Source: Oikopleura dioica
Taxonomy: Eukaryota > Chordata > Appendicularia > Copelata > Oikopleuridae
Assembly (NCBI GenBank): GCA_907165135.1
Contig: OU015568.1
Span: forward strand, 1,992,501 to 2,056,500
Direction of reading: 5' to 3'
Length of the DNA: 64,000 bases
Shown here one piece after another: positions 1 through 10,388 of the stretch. Position 1 is the stretch's first letter. Each line of letters opens with the position of its first letter. The notes beneath the pieces were generated by a model that was given only the letters and a program-made list of their open reading frames with translations, ran no database searches and was not told the DNA's origin. Position numbers and translations under genes: made by a program.

Positions 1-530
1 TGTATATATAATCTCAAATATTACACTTGTCTGTTCAAAAAGAGAAAATTTTCCACAAGTCTTTTTTGTCGAGTTGAGTGATTTTGCTGATTCATGAATT
101 TCATTAATGATTTTCACAGTAATTTTTATTGTAAGATTTAAAATCTAATATAAATCATAATGCAAAACATTATGAAAACCGAGTTCCTTATTCTTCAGAT
201 TAATTTCTTCTCTAATTTAATCAAATCGACATTTCAGTCTGGTTTTGCCGAAAGTCTATTTACGTGAGAATGTATTTTGCCGATAGGAAGAGTAAGCAAT
301 AGTGAAACAGATGAAGAAATTCAATGAATTTTGTTTACTCTTAGGAGGCCTGTCAGTTTATCGTCAAAAGAAGCTCTTTTTTAACGGCGAGTTTATGAAA
401 TTAGCATTATCCTCATAATGTAAAATATTTTAAAAAATCATAACGGGTTTCAAGTTTTATTCAATTTAATAATTATATGACAGGATGCATTAGAAAATGT
501 TTTTTATTTAAGTTTTTTCTGTTGAACTTC
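1..530. other. non-genic left edge
   Basis: AT-rich sequence with no supportable coding frame. It lies downstream of the stop codon (531-533, minus strand) of the kelch-type gene and probably contains its 3' UTR. Confidence 0.4.
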
Positions 531-2196
531 TTAGACTGGCGGTATCAATTTGACTTCTGGGATAATTTCAAATCCATCCAGCCTTGCTTCCTTTGATTCT
601 TCATCATAAATTAGTTTAAAATACTCTTTTTCTGAACTAGAGATTAAAATAATATCGCCGTGTGATTCTTTTTTCGGTCAAAAATTGCATATTTGAATTG
701 CCGGTCTCAAATGTTTATGACCGTTATCCTATTGCTCTGAGATCTTTGAAAATCGGATTTTCAAGATCAAATCGTTCTTTAATATTGTCATGACGAAAAT
801 TTGTTTCGATTCTGGAAATTCGACTGAAACGACCATAAATATATCTTTTAAGGCTTTAAGAGTAATCGTTTGTTAAAGAAAATATGATAATATAAATAAA
901 AAAAATTTTAAAAACATTTAAAGCTTTACTGTAGAGAATGATAAAGTAAGAGGCTTTTGTCCATGATTGCTCTTTATAGCGTCCACCCCAGCGGCTTTTA
1001 AGCTCGAACTCGCGGTATCTGAAAACTGCGACAAAAAGAATTCCTTTCCGATCTTTATAAACAGATTTTTGTATTCTTCAAAATATCAGAGAGAAAATTC
1101 ATAAATTTGCTTTCCTGGAATAGGGTAAAAATCGTTGATGGCTGTATCATAAGGAAAACTGTCTTCAACTCGGTCGCTGGTTGAAAACCAGTAGTTTGAT
1201 GTACCATGAGACTCATTTTTAAATTCAAACCGCCAGAGCGGATCCTCATATGTCCAAAATTTCCAATCTCTGTTAAAATTATTTATCGTTATGAATTCGA
1301 TATTTCTTGAGACAAGATTCACTGAAAGAATGAAAAGCTTGTTTTCGAAAACGAATGATCGTCGTCTGTAGATTCCGTAAGTATTTGCGAGTTCCCTAGA
1401 TTCTGCTTTAGCTTCAAATATGATTTTTCTTCCTTGTTTCTCTGGGTCGACAAAGAAACATTTTGCTGGATACTTAATCGGACTACTAAAATACATTTAT
1501 TTAAAAGAGATATCGGATTTGAACGATATATATTTTACCAAAACCAAAAGAAATCATTAAAAACAGCGGCAACACTTTTCGGTAAATTTGTTTCAAATGA
1601 ACCATATCCAAGTTGATTCCAATTGAACAAATTGTTATTTCCGTAAGCTTGCAGGAATGATTCAGTACCAATCTCTGTTAATGCATGATTAAGGACCCTC
1701 GGTCAATTGGAAATAATCTTTTCAAATTAATGATTTTTAACAAGCAGGCAAATGAATCACAGTTCCTACATTTTGTATAGCATTTTCGCCTGCAGGAACT
1801 TTGTACGCTCCCAAATATCCGTTAATTAAATAGTGATTTCCTTTAAGATACAAGATTGCGAAGCCCATCAACGGTTCATCAACTAGAATTACAGCCATTT
1901 TTACGCCAGATAAATCATTTAAAAAGATATGGTTATTATATATGATTCATATAATATAGTTCATATAAGTTATATATGGGCATATATAATATAAGCATAC
2001 ATGTCAGTATCGGGAATTCTGGAGAATATCGAAGTGATTCATGATTCGGCAACGTAAATTCTCGCAATTGTAAAATCATCCTTTCGAACACTTTGTGGAT
2101 ACTCAATGATTTCAAGTCAAAAGAAACAAGTCGAGACAAATGTCTGTAGTCCGGTGAAGTTATTTCGTAAGGTGATCTTAGAGGCGGATCGTTTTA
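531..2196 (-). CDS. 3' exons of kelch-type membrane gene
   Basis: Minus-strand coding segments that probably form the C-terminal part of the gene whose 5' exons lie at 2698-3652. Readable blocks run from about 2196 down to 1990, about 1905 to 1741, 1670 to about 1546 and 1496 to 1086, a segment near 1045-920, exon 823-729, and a last exon 667-531. The splice from the 1546 block into 1496 closes in phase. The 823-729 exon joins the last exon only through an intron at 668-728 that begins GA and ends AG. The C-terminus reads SHGDIILISSSEKEYFKLIY and ends PPV, which resembles the C-termini of the lineage-expanded Oikopleura kelch/galactose-oxidase-like proteins; that family link is from memory. 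Some internal junctions do not close cleanly, so a decayed gene is possible. The segments are seen directly; single-gene membership is inferred. Confidence 0.4.
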
Positions 2197-2307
2197 TAAT
2201 TTAGTAGCATTTTATTAGCATTTAAATTTTTCATAAAATCGTAGCCTTTCAGCAGTTTCTCAAAACTATAAAACCCTACTTATAGACTTAATGTAATAGA
2301 CTATTAC

Positions 2308-2625
2308 TAGGCCTCGGACGTAAAAAATCATCACCACCAGCCGGTCGTCGTACGGTAACAAGAATAGGCTCATTCGAAAGCTCTTAAAAAGGACTTTCTG
2401 TTGGGCTTATAAAAAAACTGGGCCATGTCCTCCTTTTTCGATATATTTGATTTTGAAGGTAAGCTTCGAAAAATATTTTTCAAAATAACTCGTATCAGAA
2501 AGGGAGGGCCCAGTTTTTTTATCGGTCAAATAGAAAGCCCTTATCAAGAGCTTTCGAATGAGCCCACTCTTGTTCCCGTACGATGACCGGATGATGAAAA
2601 TCGTCTTTTTTACGTCCGAGGCCTA
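2308..2625. mobile_element. hAT-like MITE (318 bp)
   Basis: Non-autonomous inverted-repeat element. Both ends read TAGGCCTCGGACG in inverted orientation, with imperfect terminal inverted repeats of about 100 bp. An 8-bp direct repeat ACTATTAC flanks it (2300-2307 and 2626-2633), the duplication length expected for hAT transposons. It has no coding capacity. It sits in the gap between the 5' and 3' coding blocks of the kelch-type gene, presumably within an intron. Confidence 0.8.
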
Positions 2626-2697
2626 ACTATTACTAAGAGTCTATATTATAGACTCTATAGTCTAAAGTCTTTAGTCTTCTATAGTCTTTATGAGTCA

Positions 2698-3652
2698 CTA
2701 TAAAAAGATTGTTACAACGATCCTTGTCTTTCTAAATGGATTTCTTTCAACCGTTTGATCATCAAGCTCAAATAATGGATCAGAAGAATTGTAATAAAAC
2801 CCGAATGTCATTTTTCTGGTGTCGATGCTCTCACATTTGTAAAAAGGACATGGACATCCATTAGGACAATTTTTCTCGAAAGGACAGATCTCACTCGACT
2901 GACCAGCATCACTCATCAGTGCTTTACAAAGCTCTTGGCATTCACGATCGTCGTCTTCCTCAATTTTGGAGCAGTAACGAAAGCATAATATCTGATCTAT
3001 AAATGGCAGTTAAACTAAGAGGTGAAATGATTATTATTTTTTACCGTAAAAATTCAATCTTCTACATCTTTTGAGATTAATTTGCTGCTCTTCCTCGGAA
3101 TAAGTGAATATTTGTAAAACCTTGCTTTCTTCAATAACAGAAATTTCACCCTGTGGAAACTCGAAATCACCAAATTCCTGCATACATCTTTTGAATCGCG
3201 GGTAGCACTCGTTGAAAGAAAAGTCGAGCATGCATTGTTTATAGCTCTTTCCACAGTTGAGCGTTTTAAAAGTCAAAACAGGACCAAGTTTCTCAATGCC
3301 AGCAAAATTTGTCGCAAGAATGATGGACTGCCAAAAGATGAATCCCAAAACTGCATAAGTGTATTTTTGCTTATTTGTTGAAAATCCGCTAAGATTCAAA
3401 TTAATAAATCGCCATGGAGGGCATATAAAAATCAACTCGTCTTATTAAAATATCAGAACTTACTGGGGCTCGAGGTCAAATTTTCCAACATTCAAATAAG
3501 AATAAAGCGGTTTTGATTTATCTGGAACGAGAATAAGGTTTCCTTCCATTTTCCTAACCACTCCCGTGCAGTGGCACTCCATACACTGAATTCGTTACGG
3601 AAAAAGTAATTATTTTACATGAAATAACCTGTATTTTTTCTCTGTCGCTCAT
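2698..3652 (-). CDS. Cys-rich single-pass membrane protein (kelch-family N-terminus)
   Basis: Four exons close perfectly in phase: 3652-3629, 3585-3464, 3388-3045 and 2996-2698 (introns of 43, 75 and 48 bp, all GT-AG), giving 262 aa. The start is the ATG of MSDREKIQ. Exon 2 carries a CMECHCTG motif; exon 3 begins with a hydrophobic segment at about residues 59-76, read as a signal anchor. A Cys-rich ectodomain follows, with motif CPFEKNCPNGCPC near the end. The gene at 27397-28530 is a clear paralog: same CECH motif, same intron position and phase before the membrane segment, same FYDQ and CPF-K-C motifs, and the same terminal FL-stop. The conserved stop suggests a short protein, but it may instead splice on to the kelch-like exons at 531-2196. 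The molecular function is unknown. Confidence 0.75.
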
Positions 3653-4726
3653 TTTCTGAGATAGAAAAAAGTCAAATGAGAAAAATGAGAGAACAAAAGT
3701 ATGAATTTTCGCTCAGAAAGGTCAAAAAGAACGACTACGAAGGGCATAATCCGAGTCCTGACGAGTTTGAACTTTCATCTTCGTGCAGTCACTGGAGTGT
3801 ACTTTACGTCGTAGTCCTCAAAGCACTCTTCCTTGATCTCATTTACAAATTAAGGTTGTGAGCTTTACTTTTATAAATTTTCCAATTTTATCATTTTCAA
3901 ACAAACCCAAACAACGATAAAAATTAATCACGAGCCTGGTGCACCATCCATCACAATTACGCACTTAGTGGGATGAAAACGCGCCGCCACCGATTCACGG
4001 GCTCTGCTTCTCGCTGACATGCGCCTATTTGTCCAAATCGGTGCTTTTCTGACGGTCATTTTTTAACTCAATTGCTTTCTCATTAATCAATGATTGGGAT
4101 GATACCATCATTCTTGACAATAATTAGTTGTTCAAAAAGAATTTCATTTTATTTTCAGCGGTTTTTCTTTTCATTTTTTGTTCGAAAATTTATCAGTATT
4201 ATTGGCAAAGGAAAGACAAGAAGAATGATATTCACACATTTTGTCTGAAAATAGCTGGATTAAAATTTCACGGTCAATGAAAATCGAGATGATTGGGATT
4301 TCCGGGCGATCGCACCTCGCTCCAAAAATAAATCGAATTCTACCGTTAGTTTTCTTTTCTTTGGCTAAGCGTTTTACAATAAAACGGCGATATCGATTCG
4401 TGCTCCGTCCGAGTGGGAAAGAATTCGTCCCTGTCAACATCCGACAAAGACACTTTTTATGTGCTCACTTGGCTGAATTATTAATCGCAGTTTGTCGATT
4501 ACCGTGTGATTTGGACAGAATCGAGGACACGGAGGAATTGACTCGATGGTCATTTATTCATTATTGTTAGCACTGAGCAGCATGAATATCATTTTAAGGG
4601 GTTACTCCCTTAATTTGTCGTATAATCGAATCTGATCTCGGTATCCTGTGTGGAAAATCTGACTCAGGGTTCTCAAAAAACCAGGGTCTCTCAATCCAGA
4701 AAGCTAAATTTTAGTGAGAATATTAA

Positions 4727-5094
4727 GGCTAGGGTGGTCGATTTGGCCAAAGCAGAGCTCATAAACTCTGGACTTATGAATGAATACCCAGTTATAGGTT
4801 TTAAATATAGAACTGTCCTAGATCTTCTGAATTACAGAAGGTTTTTTTGTTCTGCCAAGATTTCTGCGAAATTTCGGAGTTTTGAGCCTTGAATATTGGC
4901 TATTTTCGCGATTTTGGCCGAGATGCCAACTTTGAAGCCTCCGGAAGTGATTTTTTTCTTGGTAGAACAAAAAAACCTTCTGTTATTCTGAAGATCTAGG
5001 ATAGATCTTTATTTTTAGCCATTACTGGGTATTCTAGCATTCATAAGTCCAGAGTTTATGAGCTCTGCTTTGGGCCAAATCGACCACCCTAGCC
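4727..5094. mobile_element. TTAA-flanked inverted-repeat MITE (368 bp)
   Basis: Ends are GGCTAGGGTGGTCG and its inverse, flanked on both sides by TTAA (4723-4726 and 5095-5098), the target duplication of piggyBac-type transposases. The arms are about 150 bp each and nearly complementary, with a loop near 4880-4950, so the transcript would fold into one long hairpin. No coding capacity. Confidence 0.75.
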
Positions 5095-5641
5095 TTAAAT
5101 TATTATTCCAAGTTTTCTCCGATCAAGGTCTAAAAAATCCTCGATCTCCAAAAAATTTATTTCCCTTGGCCAGATAATCTCCCCTGCGACTTCCAGCTGC
5201 GGCCCCGAAAAGGCGCTTTCCGACTTCGCTTCAGCGGGAGGCCGCGGAAAAAAATTCGCGCGCGAAAGGGAGGGCGCCGAGGAGCTAAAATGCGCATTCG
5301 CGTCGCGCGCGCCACGGCTCCTCCCAAATGCGAAATTATTTTTTGAATCAAAAAATCCTTACGCGAATATTTTGATTAAATTCGCCCCGTTTTTTTTTCA
5401 AAGGGGATTTGATTTTTCGAAGAAAGAGACCGTTTTGAAGACAAGAAAGAGATCTGATAAGAAAACTTCCTGAAGAAAATATATTGAGGTAAAATTATAA
5501 TTTATTTTATTAGATTTTAATCAAATCGCAATTTCTAAGCCAAAAATGATCCCTAAATTTTTCAGTCTTTTATTTTCGGAACTCAAGAATCATCCCTTTT
5601 ATTTTCTTCGATATTTACTCAAGCCCTTGTTTTGTCTACTG

Positions 5642-5954
5642 TGGCATCCGCTACTAGTTGGCAGTCAAAAGCGCCCCTCCTGCCAACTAGTAGCAGTGAG
5701 CGCGCGCCGCCGGGGTCCGGGACCGTTTTCCTTTCCCAGCAGGAAATCATGCAAATATCTCGGACTTTTTTGGTTGGTTCGAGACCCAAAAACCATTCCG
5801 GAAATGGTTCTTTTTGTAAAACTTCGAATTTGAACGGTTTGATTAGCGCAAATTCTATTTCCAGCCCCAAATTAGGCTGGCTTATCAGGCCGAAAAGCGC
5901 GCGGGGTGCCAACTAGTAGCGGAATTTCGCACTGCCAACCAGTAGCGGACGCCA
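5642..5954. mobile_element. inverted-repeat element with doubled sub-terminal repeats
   Basis: Ends read TGGCATCCGCTACTAGTTGG and the near-inverse. The core motif GCCAACTAGTAGC recurs just inside each end (about 5681 and 5908), so each terminus has two copies in opposite orientation. The interior is GC-rich. I found no convincing target duplication, so the superfamily is unassigned. Overlapping open frames on both strands here are by-products of the GC-rich inverted repeat. Confidence 0.6.
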
Positions 5955-6320
5955 TAGTATTTTTTCAAAATCCCTTCCACTTTATCATTCTCCGCCCCAA
6001 GTTCTGCTAAATCATGAATCAAGTCGCTTGAAGTGAATTCAGAAGAGCATTTGTTTCAATAAGTGATCTAACTTTTAATAAGAAATAAGCTCGATATGCA
6101 TATCTGCATTTTTTGCTTTGGGCGAATCGATCAAACTAAAATCTGACAGATCGTCGCCACATGACACGCTCATCCATCTCACTTGCAGCACATTCCAGAC
6201 TTACAATAAATGCCATCCCTCTTCTCAGAGTCGTTTAAGGGGGTCAACATCGGTTTCAGACATTTTTTCAAACTGAAAAAAAATTTCAAAAAGCCACTAT
6301 AAATATTAAAAATATAAAAA

Positions 6321-6377
6321 GCCGCGCTTAGTACGGCTAAACTTAATATGGTCAAAGCCGCAAGCGGCTTCTCGACG
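6321..6377. repeat. double GC-rich hairpin unit, copy 1
   Basis: Two successive palindromes: AGCCGCGCTTAGTACGGCT, then AAAGCCGCAAGCGGCTT, followed by CTCGACG. It is one of three similar 55-60-bp compound units upstream of teneurin (others at about 7348-7400 and 9003-9061). Confidence 0.65.
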
Positions 6378-7347
6378 TATTTTATATCAAAAATAATACC
6401 GGTATTCTCCAGTAATATTCACTGAAAGAGGCATTTACTGGTATAAGTAATCAGATTTGGGCTCTCCGTTGACCGGTTAATCGGGTTGCTCGGGACAGCC
6501 GAAACCTTCCTCACCTGCAAGGCCTTTTTTCGTGGCACAAGCCGATAAGAAATTTCCTTACCTCTATCGCTAGCCAACACTCTTACTGCGGGCACTAGAC
6601 TCTAGCCTGATAAAGGTCGGTGCGAAGGACTGAAGTTTATTTTAGTTAAATCAATGCTAAATTGAGACGAATTTTCTTACAAAATCAAGAAAAACGGTAT
6701 TGATAATTTTGGAAAGCGCAAAACGGCTTGGCTTTAATTTTGCGAAAATCCATCACAATCGCTCGGATCCGCGGAGGAAGATCCATCAAGTCCCTTCCGA
6801 CCGCGGTTACTCGAAAATTGGCCCTTTGAAGCACTTTCAGAGCGGAAATGACCGGTAGCGCAAACTTTTTTTAAATCACTGGAATTTCCAACTTCTTGAA
6901 AACTTTTCGATTTTTCAAGTTTTTCGATTATTTGCCCGAGAAAATCACGATCTTTCTTTTGGCTGAAATTTACACTTGATTCGTACGGCTCGGGAAATAT
7001 TTGTTCCGCCCAAGATCGGCATTTTCCGATGACCGGCCCGGTCATTTGTATATTTCCAATAAAATAATCATCGCCTGGCTCGTCGATTCGGGATCAATCT
7101 TTTTTCTTGTTTTGCTCGTTGCTATTTATAGCGCTGGGAAATTCGCATCGTTCCTGTTTGAGCAAAAGCGCTTATCGCGTCGCTGAAATTTGCATTGGGA
7201 TCAATCACTGCTAAATATAGACGGGGCGAAAAGCTGGAAAATCTGGGGCAATAAAAGAGCCGCTAATCCGCGAAATATTTTTCCGATCGAGAAATGAGCA
7301 TCTTCAGCAGATTCTCGAATCAAAAAGGGCTTGGAAAAAAAGAACGT

Positions 7348-7400
7348 TAGCCGCGCTTTGTGCGGCTTTTTCTTTAGCTCGAAGCCGCAAGCGGCTTCTC
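7348..7400. repeat. double GC-rich hairpin unit, copy 2
   Basis: Palindrome AGCCGCGCTTTGTGCGGCT, a short T-rich spacer, then GAAGCCGCAAGCGGCTTC. Same order, spacing and orientation as the units at 6.3 and 9.0 kb. Confidence 0.65.
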
Positions 7401-7829
7401 GGAAAAGTTCAATGTCTTGAATAAAGTTTTAATCCTCCTTCATTTTGATTGAAAGCTGAATAAAAAATGAAGTTCCGTTCTATCAAAAGAGGCCTTGTAA
7501 ATCGTCGAATTCAAAAGCAAAAGAACTGACAAATAAAGAAATCTTCAAAAAAGCTGGAGCTTCCCACGTCGCCCGGCGGAGCGCCAAATTTCTCATTTTG
7601 AGGAATATTTTGAACATTGGGCGAAACCTTTTCAAGCCGGTGTAATATCAAACAACGCACCTTTATTCAAAATCATCTCAAAACAAATTCGACGAGTACT
7701 AGTTCTATTTGTAGATTAAGCTTTTTTCTATTGTCAAAATACGTTCAATTTATTTTCAATAAAAAATAAGGTCAATAAGAGCAAATCTATAGTGTTGCTA
7801 GAAAATTGCATTTATGTTTGGCTTAGAAA

Positions 7830-7975
7830 CCTGTGTAAAAACCTGAGTCAGGGTCTTATCATGAAAAGCCGCATAGCGGCTTTTTTCAAAACAAAGCCGC
7901 AGAGCGGCTTCGGCCAAAAAACAAGTTCAACAAATTAGAACAGCTTGACAAACCTGACTCAGGTTTTCACACAGG
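7830..7975. mobile_element. small CCTGTGT-type inverted-repeat element (146 bp)
   Basis: Terminal inverted repeats of about 24 bp: CCTGTGTAAAAACCTGAGTC at the left and its inverse at the right. The interior carries two AGCCGC hairpins. Related termini occur at 59242-59326 (complete) and as fragments near 4647 and 62485, so this is a dispersed family. Confidence 0.65.
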
Positions 7976-8970
7976 ATTCCTGGCATTTATATTAATCACT
8001 CTCTTATGATGAAATTTTGTGATTTGGAAATTCTTCTGATTCGAATCTGATCCGCTATCCGCTCATAAAGCAATTAACCCGGTTATGCTTCGGGTTTTTT
8101 TTTGTATTTCTCGCGTGAGAAAACTTATGGTTCGAGCATATGCTCCGCCCTGAGCCTGTCAAGAACTATTTGACAAATTAGAATCAATAACGACCGTGCT
8201 CACTCAGCAAAGAGCAAATCCAAAACGTACAGTTAGGTTTTGAGCAGATGGCACGTAAAGGGTTTCTCGGTAATTGGGGAGAGAGGAGGCTAGTCAAGTG
8301 TACAAATTACTTAGCCAGGGTTCATGGGCCAGAGGGCCGAAAAGGGGATTGATTTCGCGAAGGTAAATGGCAGATGGTTTATGTGGACAGTTTGAGTTTA
8401 CTGGACTTGATGATAATTTAATTAGAAACTACTAACGCTAATTGATTAATCTCTTTCCTTTGAAGTTTTTCGGAAGAAATATAACAAAGTGACGCCCTTA
8501 TTTTTATACTTATTTCAAATAAGTTATTTGGCTATATTTGGCGAGCTTGAGCCTTAAAATTTTGACTTTCGATCATTTCCTTTCCAATTTTTTCCGGGGC
8601 CAAGGTGTGAGGATCCTATTTTCGTAAGTTTCCCCCATTTCCTGCGCTCATAAAAACGCGCTCGAGCCCGTGATGGATCAGTTCCCACAGGGTGCGATTT
8701 GCAAACACACTGCCCCTAGTATTTAGTCGAGTCGGTGAATCCTACATGCGCGTTTTGAATCAGCTCCTTAAATATAATTTCGTATAAATATAAAATGAAT
8801 CAATTGACATTTGGGCGACAGGGCGTTTTTATTCTTGCCCTGGCGGAGCTCCATGGACTTGTCGATAATCTGGTAACATTTGTGGAGACTTTTGAGTGCC
8901 AAGTGCTCTTTGGACAATTGAGGGTTCATAAAAAGAAATGACTCTCTTCTATACATATTTTTTGAAATCG

Positions 8971-9061
8971 AGAAGCCGCTTGCGACTTCGAGAAGATTTG
9001 TGAAAGCCGCGCTTTGCGCGGCTTCATTACTTGGCTCGAAGCCGCAAGCGGCTTCTCGACT
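8971..9061. repeat. double GC-rich hairpin unit, copy 3, plus extra arm
   Basis: AAAGCCGCGCTTTGCGCGGCTT, spacer, then GAAGCCGCAAGCGGCTTC from about 9003 to 9061, preceded at 8971 by an inverted half-copy. A further single palindrome AAAAGCCGCAAGCGGCTTTT lies at 11592-11611 in teneurin intron 2. Confidence 0.65.
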
Positions 9062-10388
9062 GCTTTTGATTTTAAAAAATATTTGGAAGGGTAGTCTTAT
9101 AATTTGACTTTTCTGTAGGGATGATGAAAATACAAGAAAAAACATTCCAGGGCGTGTATTCGTTGACGATGTTCCACTTAGTCGCGCCTGAATTCAGCTG
9201 CATTCGGCGATTTTGGACGCTAAGTCGCCGGATCATCTGGCAAGCGTGTCCCCTTATTTTTCTTATCTCGACTCATTTTGGATTTTTATTTATTATCATT
9301 TTTCTTCCCCGGTTTTGCGGTTTCGAATCATATTTTGATTCTTGGCCGCAGCTTGAGCTGGCAAGAGCTTGTGGATGTTGCTGCTCCTGCTCCTGCAACA
9401 TGTATTAGATAAGCAAATGACACGGAAGCGTTTTTGGGCGAAGATAAGAGCGCCCGGCACCGCCATCTAGTGGTCAATCTTCCGGAGTTGAATTGGGCTA
9501 TCGAAAGATATTAAAATGATAGGACAATGGAAATTTGTTTTACAGTAATTTCCCCCTCCAGATTTGGATTGCACAAAAAAGACCACGATGCGCGAATGGG
9601 TTAGATTTCTTTATTGACCCAACTCGCAGCGGATCATCCCCTCTTGCCAAATAACAACAACAAAACTCTCCTCGTAACACTATTTGCCCATCAGTTGCTT
9701 GTTTGCAAAATCATCGTCGTCAAATATTTGCTCTTCAGCTCATCCCCATTTTCCGCGATTCCGCGATTTTTCTTCCCAGTCGCTTCTTGCTGGGAGAAAA
9801 TGCAGATGACTAGTGGATCGAGTGTTTCTTTTGTTAGGGGGGAGAAAATGGCTGAACCAACATTCGGAGAATCAAATAGATTAGCTAGGGAGGTGTATGG
9901 ATGATTCTTGTTTTTCCAGTTGACATTACGTCGAGGCTTTATTCAAGAATTTTTGTACAAGAGAATGGCAATGAACAAGTTTTTTAGGGGGCTGACAATT
10001 TAACCAGCGCCACAAAAATGTCCATTATGCGCGTTTGAGTTAACTCTAAAAAAGCGTAGAATTTTAATTAGTCTACTGAATATTTCTCAAATACGGTCCC
10101 TTCAAAAGAGCAAAATTCCCCCCTCTTCTGCCAAAAACTTTTCAAGAACATAAATTCCTTACTTCAAAGGGTCCTTTTGTTATTTTCCGCTGACGTTTTG
10201 CTTTTGCGCGAGTGACAAGTTGAGCACTTGGCAGATTTGAAATTCACTTTTGACGATTATTATTTTAGACTTGCGGAGAAGAAAGCGATCATCTGACAGG
10301 GGGCGGAAATTCGCTGAAATTTGGAAAAGAAACAACAGCAGAAAAAACAAAAAGGGCGTCGTTTTGAAGCTGCTCTGAAAGAAAAATA

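Larger units (their letters stand above)
3653..10388. other. gene-poor upstream region of teneurin
   Basis: No supportable gene on either strand. Short open frames here lack family resemblance or lie in repeats. The stretch holds a TTAA-flanked MITE (4727-5094), a GC-rich patch (about 5160-5340), another inverted-repeat element (5642-5954), a small CCTGTGT-type inverted repeat (7830-7975), and a cluster of AGCCGC palindromes (from 6.3 kb on). As the 5' flank of a neurally used gene it may hold enhancers, but nothing in the sequence proves this. Confidence 0.5.

Noticed and set aside
5619-5916. Three overlapping frames of about 95 residues on both strands
   Set aside because: All lie within the inverted-repeat element at 5642-5954 and have no similarity to a known family.
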